64,000 nt of DNA, taken from NCBI GenBank assembly GCA_023014365.1, contig JAEBUN010000041.1, forward strand, positions 287,018 to 351,017. The letters run 5' to 3'. Position numbers and translations under genes: made by a program. Each line of letters begins with the position of its first letter. The first letter of the stretch is position 1. Below are positions 31,191-43,206 of this stretch, in pieces. The notes below the pieces were generated by a model. That model was not told the DNA's origin. It worked only from the letters and a program-made list of their open reading frames with translations, and made no database searches. The stretch is from Lepiota brunneoincarnata (taxonomy: Eukaryota; Basidiomycota; Agaricomycetes; Agaricales; Agaricaceae).

Positions 31191-32660
31191 GGTGAAGAGG
31201 CCTACAGAGGGATCGCGTAGGGGCAGGCACGGCCGAGCGAAACGGGCCGAAACCTGCCGAAACGAAGCGAAACACAACAAAACAAGGGGGGAGTGTGATC
31301 GGCGAAACGATCACAAGGGCTTTTAGCTAGTGCATGATGATTATGCCTTCAATAACGTCTTGCGTCCATCGGACATAGACCGAGGCAGCTCAATTGTAAT
31401 GTTCGTAGTTCAAAATCAAGCACCAGTGCTAGATCCACTATGTTATCCTCTGTCCTTGCCTCAGAAATCGTGGCACTTTACGAACCAGTATCCACCGTCT
31501 GGCTAACTAAAGCCCTGGTGGTGAGCTGTGAGATGGCTTTGCCCTCGCTGACTTCTGAGACTAGTACAGGACCCAAATTGACGGATCCCATGTCTCCCAC
31601 GCGCTATCATCTGAATAAAATCCGACCCTGGAACCAACCTGCAGATCCCCTAACACCGTAAGCAAAACGCGGAAGCCTGTGAGGACGAGGCAAAACTTCA
31701 ACAACTACTCGTTCTACCAGGTTTTAATTATGCGATCTTACCTATGATGGACAAGCCATAGTCAGCGTAATACTTGAAGCCGAAGGGGGGTTCAAATGTA
31801 CGATTTGGGAAGAATACGAATTCGGTGCCCCAGTTTTGATATTCATTTGACTCTCCACAACCATGAACACTGATTGAATTTAGCTCAATCACAGTCCCGT
31901 CCTCCTGCTCTTCTGTGAATTAGAGTATGAAATCGGGCTGTAGCTTGAACTACTCACTGTCGCGAAACATACACCAGTTTGTACCATTCATACGCCATTG
32001 AGAGTTATCATCAATCACCCAGCTTTGGGACGGTGAGGAGTTGCATTTCTGCCTGTAGGTTAAAGAATTCGGGAGTGAGTACTAAGACTATTGACCATGA
32101 TCAGTTGGAATGTGGCACGCACAGAACAAGTCTCTTCCCAGATCCAACAACGGAGCCTTCGGTATCCACACAAAGCTCGGGGACTTTGAGCGGTCTAATG
32201 GTATAAGGATGCTTGGAACTCGTATCGTCCCTTGCAATGACGAGTGCTTGGGAGAGTATGCTGCCTGCAGCGAGAAGCCAAAGCAAAGAGACCCACTGCC
32301 GGATGGTCACCATTTCGTGAAGAGAAGAGAGAAAGAACGGTAGGTATGGTTGTTGGACTGGGGCCCGGGCCTTGGCATTTTTTTTAAACCCTGCCTCAAT
32401 AATAATATCAAACTGCGTGATGCCCCGAGTGCCAAAAAAGGTTCAGTCTGTATATCAATTTTAATCAAGGACCCACAGACGACAACAACACCGTTGATAA
32501 GGGGGTTCCGACGGCTATGGTGCTTTCTTGGTTTTATTTTTGTCTTCCCTTTTGCTTTTGTTGTTTTCTGTGTGTTGCTTTACGTTTCATCATCGTCCCT
32601 GCAAAAATGCTCATATTTAGTCACCATTTGAACGGTCCTTTAACTACCGTTGCCCAGCAA
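31190..32660 (-). repeat. Repeat block B, copy 3
   Basis: Collinear with 19.9-21.4 kb and containing the intact lectin-like gene 31561-32313. Near its start (31193-31330) it carries a CGAAAC-rich stretch and a purine tract followed by TGTGATCGG, which resembles a retrotransposon 3' end and recurs in block C2 near 21633. Confidence 0.75.
31561..32313 (-). CDS. Small secreted protein with ricin-B-type (beta-trefoil) lectin features, copy 3
   Basis: Four exons join in frame to 190 residues: 32313-32123, 32052-31958, 31912-31742, 31676-31561. Introns are GT-AG of 70, 45 and 65 nt, the same lengths and phases as copy 2 (20376-21122). The signal peptide is almost unchanged (MVTIRQWVSLLWLLAAGS). 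The body keeps CVDTEG, the NSSPSQSWV motif, NGTNWC, a second Q-x-W (YQNW) and the FKYYADYG segment, and ends PSIWVLY. Between the copies the signal peptide and exon 2 are highly similar and exons 3-4 have diverged strongly, yet both remain open. This suggests diversification of a small secreted-protein family. Host or ligand is unknown. Confidence 0.7.
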
Positions 32661-33186
32661 GGATTTGACTGGTGGGTACTTACAATCACATGTACTGACA
32701 ATGCCAGGGAAATGGATAGATGAAGGCTCTCGTAAACTAATCCTTCCTTACTACCATATCATCCTTCCATATTACCAAAACGCGGATTTTTTTTTTTTGC
32801 AAAGAAGACGACGGGAATCATTCAATTGACGTGAGCTCGTAAGTTTTGTTACTCGGTTTCTTTTGAGCCCGCACTACGGTACGAATGTGGCCGGTCTGTG
32901 CTTTCCCTTTTCTCCCATGCTGCGTTCCCACTTCGGCACCCCTCTCTCTCTCTCTTACGCCTACCTTCTGTTCAAAAACACGGTTGGCCTGTTCACATTC
33001 CGGTTTGAGTCACGGTAATGCCGCAAATTCATAGTAACACGATACAGTCCATCCATAAACGAAAATCCCAGACGCGCAGATACCACAAACATGATTCATT
33101 TCCTTATCCTCCTGGTTTTCAAGCCCTTCGCCAGAAAATATCCAATCCACGATGCGCTTCATCTCGCTTCCTACTCTTTGAGCATC

Positions 33187-33937
33187 TCACAACTCAAGCA
33201 GCAGAATATCCACCTGTGGACTTATCTGCTGCAATGCCCTCCAGACCCATACATCCACTCTCATCTCTACACCATCTCTGGCCCTCACTATCCTTTCTCG
33301 TATCAGACCGGCACATCGTTCGCCCAATTGCGCCATCTGTTCTACTCTGCGCATCCAATTGATAGCTGCTCGCTGCACATCTCCAACCGAGACGGAGTGA
33401 TTCCCTGCCCGCGGATCGACCACGATAGTCTCGCCAAGGCTTGTTATAATACTTAGCCTCGTTACCGGCGGGTCCGTTGCTGGCGTTGCAATGTCTGCAA
33501 ACTACACCCGTTCGTCTCTTGTTGGCTCCCTGCACATGGTTACTCGTGGCTCCCCATAGATGTCCCTGGTACGCTGGCATGTCGCTGATTATGGGTTCGA
33601 CTACTGGCCGCAATGAATTTCGGTGGTCCGGATTAAAACTAATCGTCTGCGGCATCCGTTCGAGCAGCATCCCATTTGGTAGTACGAGGCTGCTACGATT
33701 CTCCATAATACTCATTGGTGGGGTGCTGGCGTTGATAATGTCCACTGCCGGCAATGGGATTGGAAGTATTAACGGAGTAGGAGGGCATTCGAACCTTTCA
33801 TCTGAATTTAACACTTGTCGCTGTGTCGGTCCTCGGGGTCTTCTCCCGTCCACTGGCAGTATCGGGAAGTAACGGTTGCTCATTCGGATAACTGGTGTTG
33901 CTCCCCGACGCAAATTCTTGCTCGCAAGATACCACAC
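33187..33937 (-). pseudogene. DUF6699-like gene remnant, block A4
   Basis: The minus frame 33423-33187 has VDPRAGNHSVSVGDVQRAAI then WMRRVEQMAQLGER, as in copies 2 and 3. The upstream frame 33937-33194 carries PECPP-equivalent proline-rich sequence (FECPPTPLILPIPLPAVDII). The same frame offset separates the two. This is a third decayed copy of the same gene. Confidence 0.5.
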
Positions 33938-34627
33938 TACTATCGTTTTCTGACCTGTCCACCATTATTAGTGCATTGCTTGATACCGCCACCGCGCTTG
34001 GATTCCAGCGGCGTTAGACGTTCACCCGTGCGATTGCTCAAATCTACTATGATTAGCGCCCTGCGGTGTTCTCTGTAGAGTGTCCCAGGGAGCCCGCTTG
34101 CGGGCCGTATCAACAACGTTTCATCGCTGGGCACTCCAAAATCGCTCACCGGTGACTAATACAAACAGAATCTCGAAGTGGTAGCCGCTTGCACCTGTCG
34201 TTCGTGGAGGTTAGCCTCCAGCACCTGGTTACCCCAACGTTCAACCCACCTATGGCCGATCTCTGGCCTGCTACGAATACCCAATCAATGGCGGCCCCGG
34301 TGGGTGTTATTCAGGTCTTCCTGGGGCAACAATCCCCCAAGACCCTGGATCGTCCGCAGCGCCTTTTCTGGTTCTGTCGAAACGCTATTAGTGCATCCGG
34401 TCTTGGGCAATCGAGGAACGCTCCGCCTACCACACTTTAGATCGGTACGACCTCGAGGACAGTAGCTATGCCTGCTGGTAGCGGCAAGATGGAAGTCAGG
34501 AGTTCCCTGGGTAGGGTGTTGGAACACCTTGAACGCGCTTTCTGGGTGTTAGCTGGGGGGTTCTTGGCAAAAAGAGTCTAGGTCAATTACCTCAACTTGG
34601 AGGGACCGTTGGAACATATATTTGCTC

Positions 34628-34980
34628 GGGAACGGGTGTGGGAAAGAAGATGTGATCTGTTTCCCCCTCCCTCTTCGGACGTCTCGTGGGTTCAACGGAA
34701 TGTTTTGATCTTCAAGGAAGATAGTTCCCTATGGGTTTTGGAAGGTTTAACAATGCGAGGGCTGTGGAATTAGAGATGATGGGTGTTGGTACTTTGACTT
34801 GTGTGCACGAGAACAGGTGTTGGAAAATGTGATCTTTCCCTTCGCTCCCTTGGCGCGTTGGTCACCGTTTCACCGAAATGTTCTGATGCTTAGGGAATGC
34901 CGTTTGCTATATACTTTGTAAAGTTCGTCAGTGCAGGGGATGGGGAATTAGAGATGGTAGGGTGTCGGTACTTGACATTG
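34628..34980. repeat. Imperfect tandem duplication, about 180 bp unit
   Basis: The stretch from gaacgggtgtgggaaa to attagagatgatgggtgttg (34636-34775) recurs, diverged, from gaacaggtgttggaaa to attagagatggtagggtgtc (34811-34968). It is present once in copies 2 and 3 of block A. Confidence 0.55.
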
Positions 34981-35619
34981 GGCCTTGTTATGCTCCCCAG
35001 ACTAAATACTGGCTGTCTTTGGTAAAACCGCGTTTTCTGTCTGGTGGGAGGATTTATCAACTTGATAAGCGCGGACCACGGATCATGGCTGAGTGTTCTT
35101 AGCAATCTGCTCACTTATGCTGGGCCATACTATTCTTGGATGGCATATGCGTGATCGGTGTTTCGCATATTCCTGTATTCTTTTTTTTTTTTACCATGCT
35201 TGGTTGCGAAAAGGGAGCGGGCATGGCTGCTTCACTGGGGCCCTTTGGGCGGCTTGATCTACATGGTTATCTTTGTTGGGACAAACCAGCCAATATGATA
35301 TTTCCATGGGGCAGACAACTCGGGAGTTTCATCAGAATTGATGGAAGATGCCAAATCAACAACTCCCAGCTGAACTGCCATTTCCACATCGCCACCTGGT
35401 CGGAAAAGTCAACTGGCCAGTCTGATCCGCCTATCATCGACCCTGGTTTGAAAGTAAAGCCTATAGGCGGTGGGTTCCCTTTTTCCATGGTAGCTCAATA
35501 GTCAATGATCACCTTTTGAGTGCCCCGTGCGCTTGGCAACCGCGGCCTGAGATTCCCGGCTGCAGCTCTTGTGGCTAAGTAATAACACAGCCCGGAAACC
35601 TCTCACACTTCATCGGTAT

Positions 35620-37250
35620 TTGTTCAAGGCACAATGAAAATCGAAACCAATGATCCTTCTGTGAGCGATGCGGGTCCTCAGCCTTCTATCATCAACTCAT
35701 AGGTCCTGGGGATCAATTGCGGTATTAACAGGACGTGGTGAATGCCTGGCGATTCGTGATGTCTTTTGAATACCGATTGTGCATAAAATAGAAATGTTGG
35801 TGGCTACTTGGGGCACGGGCTTGGTTGTTTTGCGGGCAAACACGAAGAATAGTAATTACGTTGGTGGATAACAGGGTTTTCTAGGTTCATATGGGGAAAA
35901 ATATTCCTCTGAATGGTTGAGAAGAGTCTGCAAACTAGCGTACCCATAGAGAGAAAAAGCTTATTACTATTTACAGGTGTGAAGTGCATGAGGGGTAGCG
36001 CACGACGATTATGTCTTCGCCGACGCCTTGGCTCTATTTGGGCGGGTCGATCGTGGTGGTCGTGGTCCGAGATCGACCGATCCTGGATCCACTATGTTAG
36101 CATCTGATTTCAAAGCCGGAATGACCAGTCAGCCAGGTGCGATATGTTGATAATTTGGGACGAAACCTCTACGGCGATTTCCTGCAGGTCTAAACATCCA
36201 ACCAGACCTACAACAGTTTACTACAGTACATATGATGGTTTATTATGATTACAATAATGAACTTGGAGCCTCGGATTAGGTTATCAAAGCTCCCTGTAAG
36301 CATGGCTTACCCACAAAGGATACACGTGACACCGACTGAATATAAAGACATCACGCGCGATCATGGAGACCACCTTTCTTCCTTCCTTTCTTTTACCTTC
36401 CTTCCAAGTTACATACCCGTGTATACGCATATATTCTCAACAACTCCAATATACATTCGTGCCTATTCATTTGGACGGTCTGAACGTGAGTGTCGCTTGT
36501 GAAAACGGGCTTACACTCCCGAGGTGCTAAGGACACCCAGTTCCTTTTACTAAGGGTAGACCTGGTCGGAACACGAAGATACAGTATCCAGTCGGCGTTG
36601 ATTAACGTCGGATATGTTGAGCACAACCGAATTTACGTTGGTCTGAGGGCTCGGACTATAAGCGGTAAGTACTGATTTTTTTTGGAGTAAACCTTTGTGT
36701 TGCCCTTGGCGACGGCCACCCCTCGTCCAAGGCGGTGCACTTGATGAGTATCAAAGCTGCACTTTCCGTTCATTCTTATGGAAAAACTCCTCCATGTATA
36801 TCAATGTTCGGGGAGAGATTGGTTGCTGGCGGTGCACCTGCTCGGGGTTATCTCTGAGAGTTCCGAATACAACGAGACCATTGTCTAGTTGGCCAAGTGG
36901 CCAATCGAGTGTTGACTAACTGATCACACAGAAAATAGATTTCAGGGATCTGGTGGCACGAGTACGCTAACCCCCACCTTCCAAGCCACCACACGAGGTC
37001 GCCGTTGAGCTATTCTCCGCAACGGAAGGTTCACACCACGAAATTATCAACACCACCAGACCAAGGTTCGGCTGACTGCTGCTGACATGCAGCGTGTTCC
37101 ATTTCGTGTGGATGTTCCCGGTGCCATCCACTGCCTCACTTATCGCGGCAATCCCCCACCTCTGATCGGACATGCTCATGTCCCCCTCCCCGAAGGTGTG
37201 GTCGTAAGGCAGCAACCAGATCTCCCTTTCCCATTGGTGGTTTAAACAGC
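35620..37250 (-). repeat. Remnants of block B (copy 4) and block C (copy 4)
   Basis: 35880-36030 matches 20030-20180 (gggaaaaatatt.. through cgcacgacgattatgtcttc), but the lectin gene itself is missing. From about 36240 block C follows. 36930-37130 aligns with 23540-23750, the sequence interrupted by the copia element. The minus ORF 37215-36967 (82 codons) is not recognised. Confidence 0.55.
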
Positions 37251-37812
37251 ATTATGGAATGCTGATATATTGGTTCTAACTATTATATCTAGCCCATAAG
37301 TCACAAGTATCCCGCCACAATACAAAGGTTAGAGGCTGACGTATATAGTGCCGGTTTCACAAGATAATACAATGGCAGCCATAAAGGGATACTTGGATTG
37401 ACGCCAGTAGTCCGGGAATCGGATCAAGCATCAGCATCGCCTCCCTCGGTTAGTGTAGCTAATGATAGAAACTACGACTGGCAATAAATTTGTGAGGCCC
37501 ACGGAATGTATTCATGAACTCTACCCTGACGGACTAGCCCAGATCCCCAAGCGATCGGGTTTCCACCCAGGACACCTTGAAAAGTTTACGAGGAACGCAT
37601 AATTGAAGGCATCTTGGGTCTCCCTCCATCCTTTCATTCCCCACTGAGGAGCTTCTAGATGCTCAAAATCACATTGCCCTTTGCGCAGGTACGACAGCAT
37701 TGGATCGAGTCTTCGAAGTCACCTGAGGGAAAATTTCCCAGTCTCTTGATTTTTTGTACGCCGCACAATACGTATGTCCTTTCTCTCCCCCGTCGAACAA
37801 CAGCATTGCAGC

Positions 37813-38550
37813 TGACATAATGCCAGGGCGCATTGGTACCGGGAACGTGCCACAGCCATCATCAGGGAGTCAACTTACACTCTCAAACTCACCTCACTCG
37901 GCCTCCCCAGGTATGGAGACCTTCTACCCGTGTATTTTTACCATCGGTCCGCAGGGAGGGGGCACATTGCTGCTTCGAAGTACTTACTTCTATCCCCACA
38001 GTGGCGGGCTCCTTATGCTCCACGAGTTTTCCCAGTCAGCCTTCCTCACGATAACGACAAACCGCCTTTGGAGCAGTGTCAAGCGGAGCTGTTTCCTCTC
38101 GACTTGCTGGGAGGCCTCAGACCAGATCAATGCGTGGAGCTGCTGGACATTGAATTGATTCCACCAATCCATATCCACTCGCCGTCTTCTCACATTGGGA
38201 CACTCTTCACCACCTCGAATCAACGAGATTCTGCACTGGATTTGTTCCGACATCTCCAGTCTATATCCACCCAGACTATTGACCTCGACGATCCTTCCCC
38301 TCAATTACCCCCGGATATGCATACGAGGATTCTCGCTGCGCTCGAGCGACGAAGTGGTGAGTTTGGGCGCCTTTTGAGTGGAAGACAATACGGTCAACTG
38401 AAAAACCGGATAGAAAGTTCAACACAGCCGGTACTCCCGAGTGGTATTGATCTCTTCCTCGGCAACGTCAATATCTGGGGATTTGAGATCCACCATACGA
38501 ACACCTACAGCATCGTCCACGTTGCAGAGTCGGATACAGCCCTTAATTAA
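37813..38550 (+). pseudogene. Hypothetical protein gene, 5' end broken
   Basis: A frame runs from just after an in-frame TGA at 37813 to a TAA at 38550. It reads naturally throughout (STYTLKLTSLGLPRYGDLLP, HRSAGRGHIAASKYLLLSPQ, LLGGLRPDQCVELLDIELIP) and so looks like former coding sequence. The first ATG inside (37930 region, weak) would cut off conserved-looking residues, and nothing upstream provides a convincing start. No family recognised. It may be a 3' exon whose 5' exons I cannot find, or a truncated gene. Confidence 0.35.
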
Positions 38551-41500
38551 TCATTTTGGGGGCGGATTTCTTGAATTTACTGCCTCAACAACTGTTTCAA
38601 GCACTGGACAGTGTACGCACTACCGTAAATCTTTAGGGTCCATAGGCAGGGTTGACCGCGAATTGATCGACGCCGTTGCGCCACTTTGTATTATTGGTTA
38701 ATTTGGAGTTGTCCGTAACAATGCTCCGGACGTATTGCTACCAGCGTTGCCCAGAGCGTTCCGTGAGAGAGTAAGGAGTGGAAGTATAGTTTGATGTCTC
38801 GCAGTCGCACCCAATTTATTAGAAATTTAGAAGTTTTCCAGGCTGTAAAATGTTGTAAAAGGTATTTAGCTGTCCGTGACAACATGACTATACAATTAAA
38901 TAGCGCGCGGCTTTAGTACAACTAATCGTGCGCATTCACTGAGCGGAGCAACGGTAGAGGTAGCAACACAATGGCTAATGAACTCCAAGTCCAGAATTTG
39001 ATGTACGTTATCGTATACATACAACACGGGTCGTTGCTTCTCATAAGCAACAACACCGGGCCCGAATGATGCACTCTAACTTCTTTTCGATAACCGTATT
39101 CGTATTGTCCTCTGATTTATATCCGCTATATCCGGTTCTTCCTTTGTCAGAGTTCAGACGGGGAGGTGAGTTGTGAGGGCGACTGGGTTGCCATGGGCTG
39201 ACAGCGTTAAAGGGGGGGCCCTTTCTACCGCCGCTTCTTGCTACATATATGAATTCCTCCCCAAAAACCGGCGGCTTGGTGCATCCGCGCAAGCTGCAGC
39301 AAAGCCGGAGGCCAGACCCTTCCGTCATCGGGGTCACAATTAACCTTGATGCGAAGTTTTACTCGGGGACCAATCTCCCATACTCATGTCGTACACACAC
39401 ACACACACAAAAAAAAAAAGACACGAGGTTTCCCAGCATCGAGATACTTTTACATCGCATCGTGCCGGATAGGAATTCTCCAGAGGGGCTTCTTTGGGAA
39501 TTATAAACCCGATATGTTGGATCTGTCAAACCCAAACCGCATCGTCTGACCCCAAGTCACTCGAGTGATTTTCCCATGATTTTATTGTGTCTCTGAAAGG
39601 GTGGGATGCGGAAGCCTGGAGTTGGCATGTCGATAGCTTTTTTGACCGAGTGACATGTACGGCGGCGGCCTCAGATCCTCTCCCTCTCCCAAAGGCCTCC
39701 CTCTCTCATGCTATCTCGCGCCCAGATCATCGAATCGACACGCCTCCCCCGCGATACCCAATATGGGGCTCAGAGGGGGTCACGGGATTCGTTTCTTCGA
39801 AGTCGGTCCTCCCGCTCCCCCGTGTTGATCTCTCTCTCAACGCCCGCAGCGAGGGGTAGGCGCGCGCTTACTGTCGGGCATGATGACCACCCGACATCTT
39901 CACATCTTTATTCGAAGCTTGCTGACCCCACTGGATACTATAGGATGTTTGTACCAGTTAGTTCGGGAGAAATTTTATCCCCCCTCACTCCCCCCCCCCC
40001 CAGATGTTCAACTGAGATGGCCGCCAAACCGAATCGGAACCGGCGCGGGGGGCGCACGCACACTGTCACAACGGCTAGAAGGTCCCAAGCCATTGCAGAA
40101 AGTATCCACTCTTCCGTGTCCGGCGTTGGACTGCAAACCCTATTCCACCGGTCGTGTTCATGTTAGCGCAGAGGCTAACTGATCCATCCTCTTCAACACC
40201 CCAGGTTAGCTCATCGCGGGAGGCGCTGCTCTTTACAGTATAGACCACTTTGGTATACGTAAGGGTAATTTGTCTCTAGGCGACTTGAAGCGTCCGAGTA
40301 ACCCTGGTTGAACGGATTGCTAGCTATTCAGTCTACTCATTGACTTGGCCGCAGACCAACTCCCGCCCCTCTCCCCGCATAGAACTCGGAGACACCTGCC
40401 AGATCTCTCTCGTAAGGGCCGACGGACACTTGCTAAACTTTTTTTTTTTTGTCTTAACACGACGACTGTTTAACCCGATGTCCCCCCCCCCCCTTCCTGT
40501 ATACATGCCGCGGAGTTGGTGTTGGATTGCCATTACTGCAATAAATCCCACAGCCACAGCTTCCTCCATCCTTAGGAAGCACAATGTCCTAGTATCATAG
40601 CTTTTTGAGCTCTGCTTCCTGTCCGACGGGACCGGCAAGGCGAACATGTGACGCGGGACAAGCCGATTCATGAAATCTGAGCCCTTTAGTAGCCCTTTGT
40701 GTGTGTGGGGGGCGGGGCGGGGGGGCGCCGCTTCCATCTCACCATCACTCATCTCGATAGCAAGCCCCTAGCTTCGCTTCCCCAGCGTCTATCTGCTGCG
40801 CTGCTTCTCTCTCTCTGAATATTGATAAATTTCCTCATCAAGTCATCCAGAAGGGTTTAAAAGGGTTGAAGTTTGCCTCATCAGGAAGGCTGGAAGTGGG
40901 CAGGGTGTGCCGGGGTGCCCGAGGGGGCACTTCTCTTTACCTAGATGACTTCTGAGAGGCTCATCACTCCGCCCTCGGTTATTTTCGCAGATCTTTCTTG
41001 GAGATTCGCAGCTGTTAAGGACCTATAATCGGTAACGGTTTTGGCAACCAGACTCGGTCCGCTAAAGCTTATGCATCCGGCCCTTTGGGCTGTATAAAAC
41101 ATGGGAATTGAATCGTGAATCGACAACCCCTACCCGCAGATCCGGTCGTCGTCGTCGTCGTCAAGGTGAAGGAGACCGCCGAGGGAGATTAGAAGGCGGT
41201 TCCGGAGCACCACAGCCAGGGGAGGGATGGGGGGGAAGGGACAGGCAATGCCGTACATTTTTTAAACGTGGCTTACTCCAAAGAGGAATCAGCAAGCTTC
41301 GCCGAGACATATTCCGCCTAGAAAATGGGGAAACGAGCTGTTTTTTCCTTGTTTTTTTTCTTCATTCCTTCGAGAAATACAAATACTCAGCCAATCGGCC
41401 TTGATGCCTCTGGGTTCTCGGTATGGTTGCCGAGTCAGCTTGTCTGTCATTGGATGAAAACATTTTGTATATGACACCACCGGAATAGCACTGGAAGGGT

Positions 41501-42260
41501 TCCTGTAAGTTGGACGTGGTCATCGGTGTTTAGCATTTTTGACCCAGGGTTACTTGCCTGTGTTATTTTGTTGTTACCAAGAAGGTCTTGCCCCCAGGCG
41601 ATATTTTTGGTTAGCGCATGCATATTCGGATCCACGTGGCAAGAAGAGAAGCCCCCCCAAGCTGCCGCCGCTGCGTCACCGGAGTCAATTGTCGAGCCAT
41701 GAAAATGGGGTTAACGAATTCCAAGCCTTGAGATCCTTATCGCTCGTCCACCGGAAGAGGCCTCAAATAGTCATATTGGACTGCTAAAGGGGGGGAAAGC
41801 CTGGAAAAGCCCAAAGACATTGACAAGAACATCAAGTTCTCCCGATAAACGCAGAGGGACATCTCCGCTGTCGCCTTTGGAGGAGGTGAAAACCATCCAA
41901 CACCATTCGCTGATTGCTCAGGCAAACCAGATTGGGGAAGGCTATATGTCAACACGGGGCCATGATACCCCAGCTGATATGACAAGCTGTTAATAACATG
42001 GTCGCGCATGTCACACCGCCTAATTCAATATTGGATGCGCTGCGCAGCAGACATGGAATCCTCCACATTGCGGAGAAGACTTCGCCAATATGGCCTTCCA
42101 TCACTCGGGAACGCCCAGTTACCAAGCTTTACAGAAGCATCGCGGAAGGTAACCATGAGCAAAGACTAAGATCAAGATCTACATAATGAATGTTACTACC
42201 CCCAAACGAACGTTATTGGCTTAACGAGCCAGACATCACCCGAGAATTGGTTGGTCAGGG
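38551..42260. other. Long intergenic stretch
   Basis: No gene can be supported. Low-complexity sequence is frequent: (AC)n followed by a poly-A run near 39391-39420, poly-C near 39992 and 40484, poly-T near 40440, and a GTC triplet run near 41148. Two TATA-like motifs occur (41092 and 42274); only the second could serve a gene (42637). Confidence 0.5.
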
Positions 42261-42636
42261 TATAAGAGCACAGTATAAAAGCCCGCAGGGCGGGCAGAGA
42301 TGCCATCCACTCCTGGATTCCCTCAACTAGGCTGACTCGATTGCATTCGGATACTCATCCCCACACCCCCGCCCCCGCCCAAGCAGTCCCCCTCTTCTTC
42401 TGTGCTGCGCCCTAGTCATAGTTGTATCTTCGTTCGACCACAGTCACCCAGATCCCCGTAGAAACCCAGAGGTGCGTCACCTCGACTCCGGTTCCGCAGT
42501 GACAAAAATGACTCATAACGTGTCCCCCCCTCTTCGGCAGGTACCGAGCACCTGATACTGCGAAAGTCAGCGCGCAGTTATAACACAAAACAATACAGAA
42601 GCGAACACACCCACAGTCATTTTCCATCCCACAAAT

Positions 42637-43206
42637 ATGCCATCGCACCCACCGCCATTGAATACTGAATTCATGTACGGACACGCGCCCCTCCCAAGGC
42701 AGTACACTCAGCCGATTGCACTGGCACCCTTCCTTCAGCGCATGATGGGCAGGCCCGGGATTGCCTGGGCCGTTTACGAATGCCCGTCCACAGCAGCGTC
42801 TACCATGGTACACCGCCACGGCACAGGATGGGGTAGCCTGCCTGCCACATCACCCCCAGTGCAGGCGCTAACCATTTGGTCAGGCCCAACGGGGGACCGG
42901 CCAATTGTGGTCCGACCCCGAACCATAAGCCACACCTTGGTAACGATCGAGGACGTGCTTTTCGCCGTCTATCACCGTATCAGAGAGGCAGCACAAGAGT
43001 CATTTTATCCTTCTTACCCACCATTGATCACCACTCCCTCACAATCACAATATCCACCACTCCTCCAGCCCATCTCTGCGAGACCCATGTTGAACGAGGC
43101 AGAGATTCGAGCATTGGTGGTGAAGCACCTGGGAGGGAGGTGCACTTGGGGTGGACTTTCCCTGATCCCATGCGATCCCGAGGCATGGGAGTTGTACATC
43201 GGTTGA
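42637..43206 (+). CDS. DUF6699 domain protein
   Basis: A single 189-codon exon. The N-terminus is Pro-rich. The DUF6699-type core spans about residues 45-185: WAVYECPSTA, then PPVQALTIWSGPTGDRPIVV, then HTLVTIEDVLFAVYHRIRE, then a C-terminal LVVKHLGGRCTWGGLSLI. The family is abundant in Agaricomycetes and has no known biochemical function. A TATA box (TATAAAAG, 42274) lies about 360 nt upstream, with a possible 11-codon upstream ORF between. Similar cores occur at 50814-49837 and, decayed, in block A. Confidence 0.7.
   Translation: MPSHPPPLNTEFMYGHAPLPRQYTQPIALAPFLQRMMGRPGIAWAVYECPSTAASTMVHRHGTGWGSLPATSPPVQALTIWSGPTGDRPIVVRPRTISHTLVTIEDVLFAVYHRIREAAQESFYPSYPPLITTPSQSQYPPLLQPISARPMLNEAEIRALVVKHLGGRCTWGGLSLIPCDPEAWELYIG

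Larger units (their letters stand above)
32880..35620 (-). repeat. Repeat block A, copy 4 (extended)
   Basis: The left part matches copies 2 and 3. Past about 34620 it contains extra sequence, including a local duplication (34628-34797 with 34808-34980), before the A-end landmark returns at about 35446-35640. Coding frames are broken throughout. Confidence 0.7.

Noticed and set aside
35136..35501. 121-codon plus-strand ORF in block A4
   Set aside because: Falls in repeat-block sequence whose frame is not kept in the other copies.
39041..39337. 98-codon minus-strand ORF in the long intergenic stretch
   Set aside because: Isolated, no recognisable motif, and the region is low-complexity.
42412..42819. 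135-codon minus-strand ORF over the DUF6699 gene start
   Set aside because: Shadow of the plus-strand gene, which has clear domain motifs.
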